A stretch of 40,058 nucleotides of DNA from a virus, in the IMG/VR virus record IMGVR_UViG_3300024500_000055, positions 1 through 40,058 of that record. One strand, written 5' to 3'. The notes below the pieces were generated by a model. It saw only the letters and a list, made by a program, of their open reading frames with translations. It was not told the origin of the DNA and made no database searches. Positions 23,489-31,314 of this stretch are shown here, piece by piece. Each line of letters begins with the position of its first letter. Within the stretch, counting starts at the first letter, position 1. Position numbers and translations under genes: made by a program.

Positions 23489-23496
23489 TATTTATA
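23489..23496 (-). promoter_or_regulatory. T4-late-type promoter (exact TATAAATA) for the gmd operon
   Basis: On the - strand the exact octamer TATAAATA lies 23 bases before the ATG at 23465. The + strand gene at 23509 starts just beyond it, so the 43-base gap is a divergent control region. Confidence 0.75.
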
Positions 23497-23508
23497 ATTC
23501 AAAAAACT

Positions 23509-24348
23509 ATGAAATTTAAATTGTATAGAAAGTATGGAGCCATGAATAGTGGGCCTGTATTTGATGCCTTTGAACTTGGACTAAAAAAATTAGGACATAC
23601 TATTGTCGATAAGGAAGAAGATGTAGCTGTTATCTGGAGCGTACTTTGGCATGGAAGAATGTTTAGTAATAAATCTGTTTACGAACAATGCCAAGCAGCT
23701 AATATTCCTGTGATGATTATTGAAGTTGGAAATTTGGTTAGAGGATTAACGTGGAGGGTTAGTTTAAATAATATTAACGGCCTAGGTGAATTTGGAAATC
23801 AAGATGAGATTGACGAAGCACGACCACAAAAATTAAATATTCAATTAAAACCAGAAAATACACTACGACGAAAAGAAATACTAATTGCTAGTCAGCATGA
23901 AAAAAGCCTCCAGTGGGTTGGTCAACCGTCTATGTCTGTTTGGGTAAAAAATACCGTAGCAGAAATAAGAAAATATACTGATAGGTTAATTGTTGTAAGG
24001 CCACATCCACGGTCGCCTGTAGTTGTAAATTCTCCAAATGTGTTGGTACAATATCCAAGATTAGTGGCAAATACCTACGATGATTTTGATATAGATTATA
24101 ATTATCATTGTGTAGTAAATTTTAATAGTGGTCCAGCAGTTAAAGCATCAATTAACGGTGTACCTGTAATTTGCGATCAAACAAGTCTTGCAGGCGAACT
24201 TTCTAATAACTTTGAAAATATAGAAAACCCAATTATTCCTGAACGGAGCGACTGGTTCAAAAAACTTTGTCATACCGAGTGGTTATTATCAGAAATGGTT
24301 GACGGAATTCCTCAAAAAAGGTTAGTAAATATTTTACAAAAGTCTTGA
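23509..24348 (+). CDS. GT-B/capsule-polysaccharide-like transferase, paralogue 3
   Basis: A 279-residue protein, third of the paralogous set with 17378 and 19607. The same C-terminal blocks appear: IRKYTDRLIVVRPHPRSP, CVVNFNSGPAVKASINGVPVIC and FENIENPIIPERSDWFKKLCHTEW. The N-terminus (MKFKLYRKYGAMNSGPVFDAFELGLKKLGHTI) looks like the first Rossmann half, with an AVIWSVLWHGR block. It stands apart from the + strand operon, alone between the - strand gmd operon and the replication gene at 24379. A transferase role is inferred. Confidence 0.65.
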   Translation: MKFKLYRKYGAMNSGPVFDAFELGLKKLGHTIVDKEEDVAVIWSVLWHGRMFSNKSVYEQCQAANIPVMIIEVGNLVRGLTWRVSLNNINGLGEFGNQDEIDEARPQKLNIQLKPENTLRRKEILIASQHEKSLQWVGQPSMSVWVKNTVAEIRKYTDRLIVVRPHPRSPVVVNSPNVLVQYPRLVANTYDDFDIDYNYHCVVNFNSGPAVKASINGVPVICDQTSLAGELSNNFENIENPIIPERSDWFKKLCHTEWLLSEMVDGIPQKRLVNILQKS

Positions 24349-24365
24349 TTTTTAAATTATTTCTG

Positions 24366-24373
24366 CTATAATA
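24366..24373 (+). promoter_or_regulatory. Late-type octamer CTATAATA, with an alternative sigma70 reading
   Basis: CTATAATA ends exactly 5 bases before the ATG at 24379. The same site can be read as a sigma70 promoter: TTGATT (24345-24350), 16-base spacer, TATAAT (24367-24372). In either case the transcript would start at or next to the start codon. No ribosome site is present. Confidence 0.6.
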
Positions 24374-24378
24374 TTATT

Positions 24379-25560
24379 ATGGCGGCGAATGAATATTTCG
24401 AAGACATCTTTACCGAATTTTATACTTCGGTTATATCTACAAATTTCTTGAATAATCAGGACATTGTCGTATTGACAAATTTTTTCAATTTAATTGCAGA
24501 TAACAAAAATCTTACCCAAGCGCAGGCAAACTATGTTATCAAGTTAATGGAAAAATATAAAAATCATTTTAGTACACGACAATTAAATTTAAATTTTAGA
24601 TTACAAAACGCAACATGGAAAAATCCTTTTAGAAATTTAGATATGACTAAAAGCATTTTTGTTGAAAAAGACAAAAATGATAAACTTTGGTTATGCTTAA
24701 AACATCCTTATTCTCTTAAAGAAGTTTTTGAAAAAGAAGTTCTTAAAAATAACAGAGAAGATCGATCTCTTTGGAATCCAGACGATAAAGTTAGAAAATA
24801 TAACATCTACGATTTAAATTTAATTTTAGTAAATGAATTTGCAATTAGACACGGATTTAATATTGACGAATCATTTAATCATGCACTAGCAGATGTTGAA
24901 CAGATTTGGAACGACGCAGAGTATTATGCTCCAGCCTGCAAAATTGTAAACGATGAAGTAGTATTACAAAACGCAACTTCGTCTGCACAAGAGTATTTTG
25001 ATTCTAGAAAATTAAAAGAATTAGATCACGACCTAATGCTGGCAAAGCGTATGGGTTATGTATTGTACGGGTCTACATCAAAAAATCTTATTCATAGAGT
25101 AGCCTCATATAATACAAATTATTTTTGGACCGACGATTTTAGTAAATTTTTTAATTTGTATAAAACCGTAAAGAAAAAAGTTATTTTAATAGTCAGTGAA
25201 GATAATCATTTAAAAAGTTGGTTAGAGTCGTTTGTTATCTCCGCCATTAACAATGGAGTTAGCAAAGAGGAAATAAAAATTTGTTTTCGAAGTAGGAACG
25301 ACGAAGATCCAAAGTTCAACGAATGGGTTAGAGCTTCGGGTCTCGGTGGAGATTTGTCTGAAGGTAGATTACTAATCTTTAAAAAGCCTGCAAAGTGGTT
25401 GATTAAAGAAGAAGACGATGTTAGTATTATAGTAGTGAACAAATCTTTTCCTCCTATGAGCAATATGTCTCAAACGTGGATTGATAACCACTATTGTGTT
25501 TTATATCTAAGCGATGTAAAACCAGCTGTTCAAAAGGATAGGAATATTGTCGACTTGTAA
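24379..25560 (+). CDS. Replication-region protein upstream of uvsW, unknown
   Basis: A 393-residue protein that I do not recognise. The N-terminal 90 residues are helical (FNLIADNKNLTQAQANYVIKLMEKY). The middle holds a mixed region with LWLCLKHPYSLKEVFEKE and the C-terminal 130 residues look alpha/beta (VKKKVILIVSEDNHLKSWLES; VSIIVVNKSFPPMSNMSQTW; VLYLSDVKPAVQ), a pattern reminiscent of one half of a helicase-like fold but without Walker or DEAD motifs. It overlaps uvsW by 14 bases, so a role near UvsW (fork or recombination processing) is likely. It is the first gene after the sugar island. Confidence 0.6.
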   Translation: MAANEYFEDIFTEFYTSVISTNFLNNQDIVVLTNFFNLIADNKNLTQAQANYVIKLMEKYKNHFSTRQLNLNFRLQNATWKNPFRNLDMTKSIFVEKDKNDKLWLCLKHPYSLKEVFEKEVLKNNREDRSLWNPDDKVRKYNIYDLNLILVNEFAIRHGFNIDESFNHALADVEQIWNDAEYYAPACKIVNDEVVLQNATSSAQEYFDSRKLKELDHDLMLAKRMGYVLYGSTSKNLIHRVASYNTNYFWTDDFSKFFNLYKTVKKKVILIVSEDNHLKSWLESFVISAINNGVSKEEIKICFRSRNDEDPKFNEWVRASGLGGDLSEGRLLIFKKPAKWLIKEEDDVSIIVVNKSFPPMSNMSQTWIDNHYCVLYLSDVKPAVQKDRNIVDL

Positions 25561-27001
25561 ATTAATAATTAAGGATGAGGTTAATATTAAACTTGACGGT
25601 TTGCCTGTTGAAGTTCGAAGAAAGCTAGCAAACAAACTCAAGTATGACCTTCCCTATGCACGTCATATGCCCGCTTACAAACTAGGTAGATGGGACGGTA
25701 CTAAAACATATTTTGGTATTGGCGGCAATGGATATCTAGCACACTTAGATGTTATATTACCTATTATTGAAGAATCAGGATTTGATATTGATGTAGAGGA
25801 TCTAAGACAACCTCATGCGTTTGACTTTAAGCAAATAAATGAAAACTATTGGGCTGACAAAGGCAAGACATGGCCAAAAGGTCATCCAGAAGCAGGTAAA
25901 CCTATCATATTGAGAGATTATCAATACGATGTTGTTAATAAATTTTTAGAAAATCAACAAGCCTTACAGGAGGTAGCAACAGGTGCAGGTAAAACGATTA
26001 CTACAGCGACGTTGTCGCATCTTTGTGAACCGTATGGTCGTACGATGGTTATTGTTCCGAACAAATCGCTTGTTGTCCAGACTGAAGAAGACTACAAAAA
26101 CCTAGGTTTAGATGTTGGTGTGTATTTCGGTGATCGAAAAGAATTAAATCGAACACACACTATCTGTACATGGCAAAGTCTTAATGTATTAGACAAAAAA
26201 AGCTATGATGAAGAAAGTCTTAGCCTTGCAGAATTTTGCGAAGGGGTTGTGGCTATTATTGTTGACGAAGTTCATCAGGCCAAAGCAGATGTTTTAACAA
26301 AATTATTGACTCAAAATTTTAAAAACTGCGCTATACGTTGGGGATTAACAGGCACCATACCTAAAGAAGCTTGGGAGTTTCAAGGCATACTTGCAAGTAT
26401 AGGTCCAGTTATTAATCGTGTATCTGCTTATGATTTACAACAAAAAGATGTTCTTGCTCAACTCAATATTAATATTTTACAAACTAACAACATAGAAGTA
26501 TTCAGAAGTTACGCCGAAGAATATTCATGGTTAGTTACCGATCCTACTAGAATTAGTTGGATTGCAAATAAGGTTAAAGATATTTCCACTTCAGGAAATA
26601 CACTTGTCTTAGTCAACAGGATTGACACAGGAGACAAGTTAATTAACCTACTACCCGGTGCGGTCTTTATCAACGGCTCTGTTAAATTAGATGACAGGAA
26701 AGAAGAATACGATGATGTTAAAACAAGTGATGACAAGATTATTGTGGCGACTTACGGTGTGGCCGCTGTGGGTATTAATATTCCAAGGATTTTTAATCTG
26801 GTTCTTATTGAGCCCGGAAAGAGCTTTGTCCGCGTTATCCAATCTATTGGACGAGGCATTAGAAAAGCAGAAGACAAAGACCATGTAGAGATTTGGGATA
26901 TTACCTCTACATGCAAATATGCCAAACGGCATTTAACTGAAAGGAAAAAATATTATAAAGAAGCAAAATATCCTTTCACAATTACAAAGGTAACAACATG
27001 A
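25547..27001 (+). CDS. uvsW: UvsW-type DNA/RNA helicase
   Basis: Superfamily 2 helicase that unwinds R-loops and branched recombination intermediates and switches T4 from origin- to recombination-dependent replication. The protein is 484 residues (T4: about 503). It starts at a TTG codon (25547) with AAGGA 9 bases upstream; the conserved N-terminal domain (GLPVEVRRKLANKLKY, KLGRWDGTKTYF) begins at once, which supports this start. Helicase motifs: Q-like LRDYQYDVV, Walker A ATGAGKT (144-150), DEVH (240-243), WGLTGTI, and QSIGRGIRK near the end. It overlaps the preceding gene by 14 bases and the next by ATGA. Confidence 0.95.
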   Translation: MSTCKLIIKDEVNIKLDGLPVEVRRKLANKLKYDLPYARHMPAYKLGRWDGTKTYFGIGGNGYLAHLDVILPIIEESGFDIDVEDLRQPHAFDFKQINENYWADKGKTWPKGHPEAGKPIILRDYQYDVVNKFLENQQALQEVATGAGKTITTATLSHLCEPYGRTMVIVPNKSLVVQTEEDYKNLGLDVGVYFGDRKELNRTHTICTWQSLNVLDKKSYDEESLSLAEFCEGVVAIIVDEVHQAKADVLTKLLTQNFKNCAIRWGLTGTIPKEAWEFQGILASIGPVINRVSAYDLQQKDVLAQLNINILQTNNIEVFRSYAEEYSWLVTDPTRISWIANKVKDISTSGNTLVLVNRIDTGDKLINLLPGAVFINGSVKLDDRKEEYDDVKTSDDKIIVATYGVAAVGINIPRIFNLVLIEPGKSFVRVIQSIGRGIRKAEDKDHVEIWDITSTCKYAKRHLTERKKYYKEAKYPFTITKVTT

Positions 27002-27504
27002 GAATTTTAACATTAAACAATAAATCATTTGATTTAAATGATTTACCAGAAGAGGTAGATGAAGATACGAGATTTAGTGTATTAGATAATTCTAACCCTA
27101 GCGAACCAGATTTTTATTTTATGCCTCTAATATTTTTAGAGTCATTTAATAGCCCAGCCATTTTATTAAACATTGGCGGGTATGAAGTACAAATGCCTTT
27201 GGATTGGTGTATGGTAGTAGGGGATAAAGACTGCGGATTAGATCCAGAAGTATTGCCGTTAACTAGCATCAATGAACGGGGATTTGATGCTCTTATTTTT
27301 AATCCTATTAAAGGATTTAAGGCAGAATATTTTCCTATTGAAATTATTAATATCTATCAAGATGTTCGTTGGTATTTTCCTAAAATGAAAAACGGACATA
27401 TGCTCACGGTTCCATTGCACGACGGAGATAATCCTCCGTGTGCATTTTTTGTTAAAGAAGTAAGTAGACAATGCGAGATACTTCAACTCGATAAGGTCAT
27501 TTAA
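26998..27504 (+). CDS. Conserved replication-cluster protein, unknown
   Basis: A 168-residue acidic alpha/beta protein. It starts MRILTLNNKSFDLNDLPEEVD; the centre has NIGGYEVQMPLDWCMVVGDK and the end MLTVPLHDGDNPPCAFFVKEV. No signal peptide, no known catalytic motif. It is coupled to uvsW by an ATGA overlap and is followed by a cupin gene. It resembles proteins I have seen between uvsW and the cupin in other marine T4-type phages, without known function. Confidence 0.6.
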   Translation: MRILTLNNKSFDLNDLPEEVDEDTRFSVLDNSNPSEPDFYFMPLIFLESFNSPAILLNIGGYEVQMPLDWCMVVGDKDCGLDPEVLPLTSINERGFDALIFNPIKGFKAEYFPIEIINIYQDVRWYFPKMKNGHMLTVPLHDGDNPPCAFFVKEVSRQCEILQLDKVI

Positions 27505-27514
27505 AAGGATTATG

Positions 27515-27868
27515 ATGAAAGCAGGTAAAGTGTGGGGTCAAACAGAACTCCTTGAAGCCAATGGTGTATTAGAGTTTCACCGTATTGAAGCCCGGAAAGG
27601 CGGCGTCTGTTCAAAGCATAAACACAAATATAAGTGGAATGGATTTTTTGTTGAATCAGGTAAACTTATTATTCGTGTTTGGAAAAACAACTACGATCTT
27701 GTCGATGAGACTATCTTAGAAGCAGGCGATTTTACTAAAGTGATGCCTGGCGAATATCATCAATTTGAAGCCCTTGAAGATACGGTAGCATTTGAATTGT
27801 ATTGGGCAGAATTTGATCATGACGACATTGAAAGAGAAACGGTGGGATATAATCATGGGCAGTCTTAA
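27515..27868 (+). CDS. Small cupin-domain protein
   Basis: A 117-residue single-domain cupin. The first conserved block is CSKHKHKYKWNGFFVESGKL and the second PGEYHQFEALEDTVAF; the His residues (HKH, YHQF) and Glu in the first block are in the usual metal-binding places. The start at 27515 is favoured because AAGGA lies 5 bases upstream; an in-frame ATG at 27512 would be too close. Cupins of this size bind or isomerise sugars or act as dioxygenases; the substrate is unknown. It overlaps the next gene by 14 bases. Confidence 0.8.
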   Translation: MKAGKVWGQTELLEANGVLEFHRIEARKGGVCSKHKHKYKWNGFFVESGKLIIRVWKNNYDLVDETILEAGDFTKVMPGEYHQFEALEDTVAFELYWAEFDHDDIERETVGYNHGQS

Positions 27869-28139
27869 ACCAGGTGCCGAGTATATCTATGAACGCCAAG
27901 AAGGTGTTGTATATGCTCGAGAAAAAGGTGCACCGGTTGAAGAAAGAATGCCAATAGGGTGGGACTGGATACCCGAAGATAATCCGTCAAGAGTTCGCGG
28001 TGCTTCAAGAGAAAGCATTTTAGAAAATCAACTTTGGTACAATATTCGGCAGGCCGCGAAGACTAATCCTGCTTTACACGAGGCGCTTAATCGTGTTAAA
28101 ATGTTGTATTACCTGAGTAAAAATAATGGGCAAGAATAA
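27855..28139 (+). CDS. Small conserved protein, unknown
   Basis: A 94-residue protein starting MGSLKPGAEYIYERQEGVVY, with PIGWDWIPEDNPSRVRGAS in the middle and a helical end (LWYNIRQAAKTNPALHEALN). The start at 27855 is chosen because it lies inside the cupin end, as do neighbouring starts. I recognise a family of this layout in marine T4-type phages, sometimes annotated as structural, but I have no functional evidence. It overlaps the next gene by 14 bases. Confidence 0.65.
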   Translation: MGSLKPGAEYIYERQEGVVYAREKGAPVEERMPIGWDWIPEDNPSRVRGASRESILENQLWYNIRQAAKTNPALHEALNRVKMLYYLSKNNGQE

Positions 28140-28605
28140 ACACGTAGACCTTTTTAAAGATATGATCCCAGCAGTGGACATGGGATTAAAAGAACTTTGG
28201 GATGCTGCTACAGAAGATGGTCGTAAAGAAATCAAAGGCGACTTGTGGAATCTTACACGTTATATTAGTAATGTAAAATCGAGTAATCGAGAATTACAAG
28301 AACATTTTGTATTAACCGTAAATGAATTTTATAACAAGAATTGGGCAGGAATACAAAAACATCCTAAACTTTTATGGCAGTCTTTGTGTTTATGCTCTCA
28401 CGAAACTAAGAAAACATATTTTCACGAATGGCTTCCTTTAAAACGTGAGAAAAACAAAAAAGAAGAGTTTTTAGCAAATTTATTTCCAAACATGAAATGG
28501 TCGGATGTCGAGACTCTTGCCATGATATCTACCGATAAAGAAATTAAGGAATATTGTGCGTCACTTGGTTGGGATAAAAAAGAAATCAATGCAATCAAAT
28601 TTTAA
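28126..28605 (+). CDS. Conserved helical protein, unknown (clamp-loader small subunit considered)
   Basis: A 159-residue helical protein. Characteristic blocks are LKELWDAATEDGRKEIKGDLW, RYISNVKSSNRELQEHFVLT, NKNWAGIQKHPKLLWQSLC and LANLFPNMKWSDVETLAMIS. It lies among replication genes and resembles proteins in marine T4-type phages that I could not place with certainty. The DNA polymerase clamp-loader small subunit (gp62) was considered from size and context, but I see no diagnostic motif. It overlaps both neighbours. Confidence 0.6.
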   Translation: MGKNKHVDLFKDMIPAVDMGLKELWDAATEDGRKEIKGDLWNLTRYISNVKSSNRELQEHFVLTVNEFYNKNWAGIQKHPKLLWQSLCLCSHETKKTYFHEWLPLKREKNKKEEFLANLFPNMKWSDVETLAMISTDKEIKEYCASLGWDKKEINAIKF

Positions 28606-29272
28606 ATGCGAGCATTGCGGTAAGGAATTTGTCAAAGAAAAAACTTTGACCGTGCATATTTGTGAACAAAAACGTCGATACCTAGCCAAAAATGAAAAAC
28701 ATGTTCAGGCAGGACTTTTAACATTTCAGAAATTTTATGAATTGTCTAGCAAAGGAAAAGTTCAAAAAACCTTTGACGAATTTGCATCAAGTCCTTATTA
28801 CACAGCATTTGTAAAATTTGGAAGTTTTTTAGTTAACACCGCCCCCATTTATCCGGAAATGTTTATAGACTACGTTTTACGAAGTGGGGTGAAATTAGAC
28901 CACTGGTGTAGAGATGAATTGTACGAAACTTATATCACCGAGATGATTAAGAAAGAACCTGCAGACGGAGCAATTCAAAGAACTATATCAACTATGATGG
29001 ATTGGGGTGAAAAAAACAATGCTCCGTGGGAACATTATTTTGCATTTGTTAATTTAAATAGAGCTGCTCACGATATTCGAGAAGGATTAATTAGTCCATG
29101 GATATTGTTAAATAGCAAGTCTGGTAAAGACATGCTTACACGCATGAACGACGAGCAGTTAGAAATAGTTGGTCCAGTTATTGATCCTCAGTTCTGGCTT
29201 AGACGTTTTAAATCACTGCCCGCCGATATTGAATTAGTTAAAGATGTCATCAAGGAGGCGAAGATACAATAA
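28589..29272 (+). CDS. C2H2 zinc-finger protein with helical domain
   Basis: A 227-residue protein. The start at 28589 is preferred because the zinc finger follows directly: FKCEHCGKEFVKEKTLTVHI with Cys6, Cys9 and His22, then Cys24 (EQKRRYL) completing a CxxC...HxC-like site. The rest is a conserved helical domain (SPYYTAFVKFGSFLVNT, VKLDHWCRDELYETYI, PWILLNSKSGKDML). The family is conserved in marine T4-type phages, with no known function; the finger suggests nucleic-acid or protein binding. It overlaps the previous gene by 17 bases and the next by TAATG. Confidence 0.75.
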   Translation: MQSNFKCEHCGKEFVKEKTLTVHICEQKRRYLAKNEKHVQAGLLTFQKFYELSSKGKVQKTFDEFASSPYYTAFVKFGSFLVNTAPIYPEMFIDYVLRSGVKLDHWCRDELYETYITEMIKKEPADGAIQRTISTMMDWGEKNNAPWEHYFAFVNLNRAAHDIREGLISPWILLNSKSGKDMLTRMNDEQLEIVGPVIDPQFWLRRFKSLPADIELVKDVIKEAKIQ

Positions 29273-29496
29273 TGCCAAAACGACAAAAAGAAGAGATAGT
29301 AGAAGAAGAACTTAAAGAAAACGAGGAATTTATTTCAAGGGATGACATTGATATTGAGGTAGTGGTTGGTTCTGATTCGCCCGATGTTTATGTTAAATTT
29401 AGCGGGTTTGACGACGAAGAAGATGCCGAAGAATATGCACAATTCTTAGCAGACACACTACCTTTATTATTATTTGAAAGCACTAGGTTGCAGTAA
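29272..29496 (+). CDS. Small acidic protein, unknown
   Basis: A 74-residue acidic protein with Glu/Asp runs (EEIVEEELKENEEF, SGFDDEEDAEEYAQF) and a short beta strand core (DIEVVVGSDSPDVYVKF). It is linked by TAATG to both the zinc-finger gene and the DnaE-like gene, so the three are translationally coupled. It might be a partner of the DnaE-like protein. No family recognised. Confidence 0.65.
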   Translation: MPKRQKEEIVEEELKENEEFISRDDIDIEVVVGSDSPDVYVKFSGFDDEEDAEEYAQFLADTLPLLLFESTRLQ

Positions 29497-30074
29497 TGCC
29501 AGATATCGATATAGACTTTGTTAACAGAGACGAGGCTCTTAAATTTTTTAAGACTACATCTGCAAGTAGACTTGAAGATACTAAATTAGTCAAACATAAT
29601 ACAGGAATATACCTACACGATGTTCCTGTTGATGCCGTTTCTGGACTTTGTTCTATTCCTTACGATCAGGCAGAGGATTTAGGTTATTTTAAGATAGATT
29701 TTTTAAATGTTCACATATACAAAGGTGTACGTAATGAAGAACATCTTATCCAACTAATGAATACGGAGCCACTATGGGATCTTTTAGAGCAAGACGATTT
29801 CGTCAACTTACTCTTTCACGTAAACGGGCATGGTTCTATATTAAGACAAATGAAGCCAAAGAGTGTGGAACAACTGGCGGCCATTCTAGCAATGATACGC
29901 CCAGCGAAACGTTATCTGATTGGCAAAGATTGGACTACGGTGATGACGGAAGTATGGACGAAACCGGAGAATGACGAATACTATTTTAAGAAAAGCCATG
30001 CTACAGCATATGCCATGGCTATTGTTGTTCAGATGAATCTAATCTGCGAAGGTGTTAGTTACGGATTTAGTTAA
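29496..30074 (+). CDS. Miniature DnaE-like protein (C-family polymerase core motifs in 192 aa)
   Basis: A 192-residue protein that keeps the order of bacterial Pol III alpha (DnaE) motifs in compressed form. The N-terminus MPDIDIDFVNRD (Asp3, Asp5, Asp7) corresponds to the DxD catalytic motif (PDFDVDF in E. coli). GIYLHDVPVDAVSG aligns with the GIHAGGVVIAP segment; GYFKIDFLNV (Asp68) with the third catalytic Asp block VKFDFLGL. EPLWDLLEQDDFVNLLFHVN and LAAILAMIRPAKR parallel the DLL...VFQLES and ALVALFRPGPL blocks, and FKKSHATAYAM matches FNKSHAAAYAL. All the inserts between them, the PHP domain and the beta-binding/OB parts (DnaE has about 1160 residues) are absent. Whether it polymerises is unknown. 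Confidence 0.8.
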   Translation: MPDIDIDFVNRDEALKFFKTTSASRLEDTKLVKHNTGIYLHDVPVDAVSGLCSIPYDQAEDLGYFKIDFLNVHIYKGVRNEEHLIQLMNTEPLWDLLEQDDFVNLLFHVNGHGSILRQMKPKSVEQLAAILAMIRPAKRYLIGKDWTTVMTEVWTKPENDEYYFKKSHATAYAMAIVVQMNLICEGVSYGFS

Positions 30075-30442
30075 GTACTTCGCCTAACTAGTGTAATTGA
30101 TTTACGCTTAATTCTTTTTGTGATAATATCATTTAAACTAGTACACGGTCCAAACATTACCCTTACATCTTTAGTTGCAAAATTTTTAATAGCGTATCTA
30201 AATACCTGTATTTCTTTAGCTAGGAATATGTTGATAGGAATTTGTCTATTTGATTCCCACCACCATGCTTCTCCAAGCTCTAAAAACTTAGATTTTTCTT
30301 CTTCGCTCCGTAATGCTACGTAATCGTAAAAGCTGGTTACCTGCGCATCCTGATTAATGATAATACCCACGTATTCTTGATTTACGTGGTTTATAACACT
30401 TATAAAAGGAAAGTTTTGTTGTAAATTTTCTGTTATTCTCAT
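30071..30442 (-). CDS. Small - strand protein, unknown
   Basis: A protein of about 123 residues starting MRITENLQQNFPFISVINHVN. I chose the ATG at 30442; a longer reading from 30544 would overlap the neighbouring + strand gene by 73 bases. Features: YVGIIINQDAQVTSFYDYVA, LGEAWWWESNRQIP and an Arg/Lys-rich end (ITKRIKRKSITLVRRS). It overlaps the DnaE-like gene end by 4 bases (convergent). No family recognised; isolated orientation in the middle of + strand genes. It may be a regulatory or accessory protein. Confidence 0.55.
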   Translation of the reverse strand: MRITENLQQNFPFISVINHVNQEYVGIIINQDAQVTSFYDYVALRSEEEKSKFLELGEAWWWESNRQIPINIFLAKEIQVFRYAIKNFATKDVRVMFGPCTSLNDIITKRIKRKSITLVRRST

Positions 30443-30450
30443 ACTAAATA
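30443..30450 (+). promoter_or_regulatory. Late-type octamer ACTAAATA before the fibre-like gene
   Basis: ACTAAATA lies 21 bases before the ATG at 30472 and an AAAGGG ribosome site follows. It shares the TAAATA core of the other late-type octamers, but this placement gives a conventional leader rather than a leaderless transcript. Confidence 0.4.
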
Positions 30451-30471
30451 TGCTAAAGGGCTCACTAGTGT

Positions 30472-31302
30472 ATGCAACTAAATCCAGTTTATTTATATCC
30501 AAATAGAATCGATGTCTATACAAATGTTCCCGGATCTTGGACAACAGAGAGGTATCGTAGAGTGTATAATAGAAATATAAAAATTTATCGCGGTATTGAT
30601 AATCCTATAGATATACAGGTTAGAAATTCAGACGAAAAAGCAATTGATTTAACAAACAAAAACTATTCATTTGTTTTTAATCTTGTTAATCGTGAAAATC
30701 GAGAACTTGTATTATCCAAAGATTGTACCGTAGTTACGCTGTCGTCTGGTAAACTCAATGTCGAGTTAACCGCCAGCGAACTTTATGATTTACGACCTGG
30801 TTTTTATCAATATAGCATCTATAAAGAAGAACGTACTTTAGATAGTGCAGATACAACCAAATACGTTGCCAAAAAAACTCCGGTATACATTGATAGCCAA
30901 TACGGCACCGAAGCTGTTATTGAGATTAAAGGAGATGCCCAAGGCGATCCGTTAGATAGTATTGAAATAACAAAGTTTTTATTATTACAGCCTAGCGTAA
31001 CAGGTGACACCGGAAATCCAATTTATTATAGCAGTTTAATTGACGCTAGTTATGAATTATCAACATCAAAAAGCACACATACCTTTGCTTTTTATATGAC
31101 CAATTATTCCGGCGAAGTTACTATAGAAGGTAGTATGTTTGAAGGTGGAACTCCAACATCCTGGACCACATTGGACACACTGACCTTTACCACTAATAAT
31201 CTTTCCTATTCAAATATTGAAGGAAAATGGAAATGGTTAAGAGTCAAACACAAACCGGCAATTCCTAATACAGGAACATTTGACAAGATACTATACAGAT
31301 AG
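30472..31302 (+). CDS. Baseplate/fibre-like structural protein with BppU-type N-terminus
   Basis: A 276-residue protein. The N-terminal 120 residues (YRRVYNRNIKIYRGIDNPID, IQVRNSDEKAIDLTNKNYSF, LSKDCTVVTLSSGKLNVELT) are the beta-sandwich pattern of BppU-type baseplate/receptor-binding proteins. A second beta-rich half (TKYVAKKTPVYIDSQYGTE, YYSSLIDASYELSTSKSTHT) ends in YSNIEGKWKWLRVKHKP. No enzyme motif is seen. It lies between the - strand orphan and the primase gene, apart from the main virion cluster. A role in the baseplate or fibre is inferred. Confidence 0.7.
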   Translation: MQLNPVYLYPNRIDVYTNVPGSWTTERYRRVYNRNIKIYRGIDNPIDIQVRNSDEKAIDLTNKNYSFVFNLVNRENRELVLSKDCTVVTLSSGKLNVELTASELYDLRPGFYQYSIYKEERTLDSADTTKYVAKKTPVYIDSQYGTEAVIEIKGDAQGDPLDSIEITKFLLLQPSVTGDTGNPIYYSSLIDASYELSTSKSTHTFAFYMTNYSGEVTIEGSMFEGGTPTSWTTLDTLTFTTNNLSYSNIEGKWKWLRVKHKPAIPNTGTFDKILYR

Positions 31303-31309
31303 TATAATA
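31302..31309 (+). promoter_or_regulatory. Late-type octamer GTATAATA for the primase gene
   Basis: GTATAATA ends exactly 5 bases before the ATG at 31315. The core TATAATA is shared with the sites before 24379 and 33389. No ribosome site precedes the start. TATAAT also fits a sigma70 -10. Confidence 0.6.
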
Positions 31310-31314
31310 AGTTT

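Noticed and set aside
30442-30544. Longer start for the - strand gene at 30071
   Set aside because: It would overlap the start of the + strand fibre-like gene by 73 bases; the ATG at 30442 avoids this.
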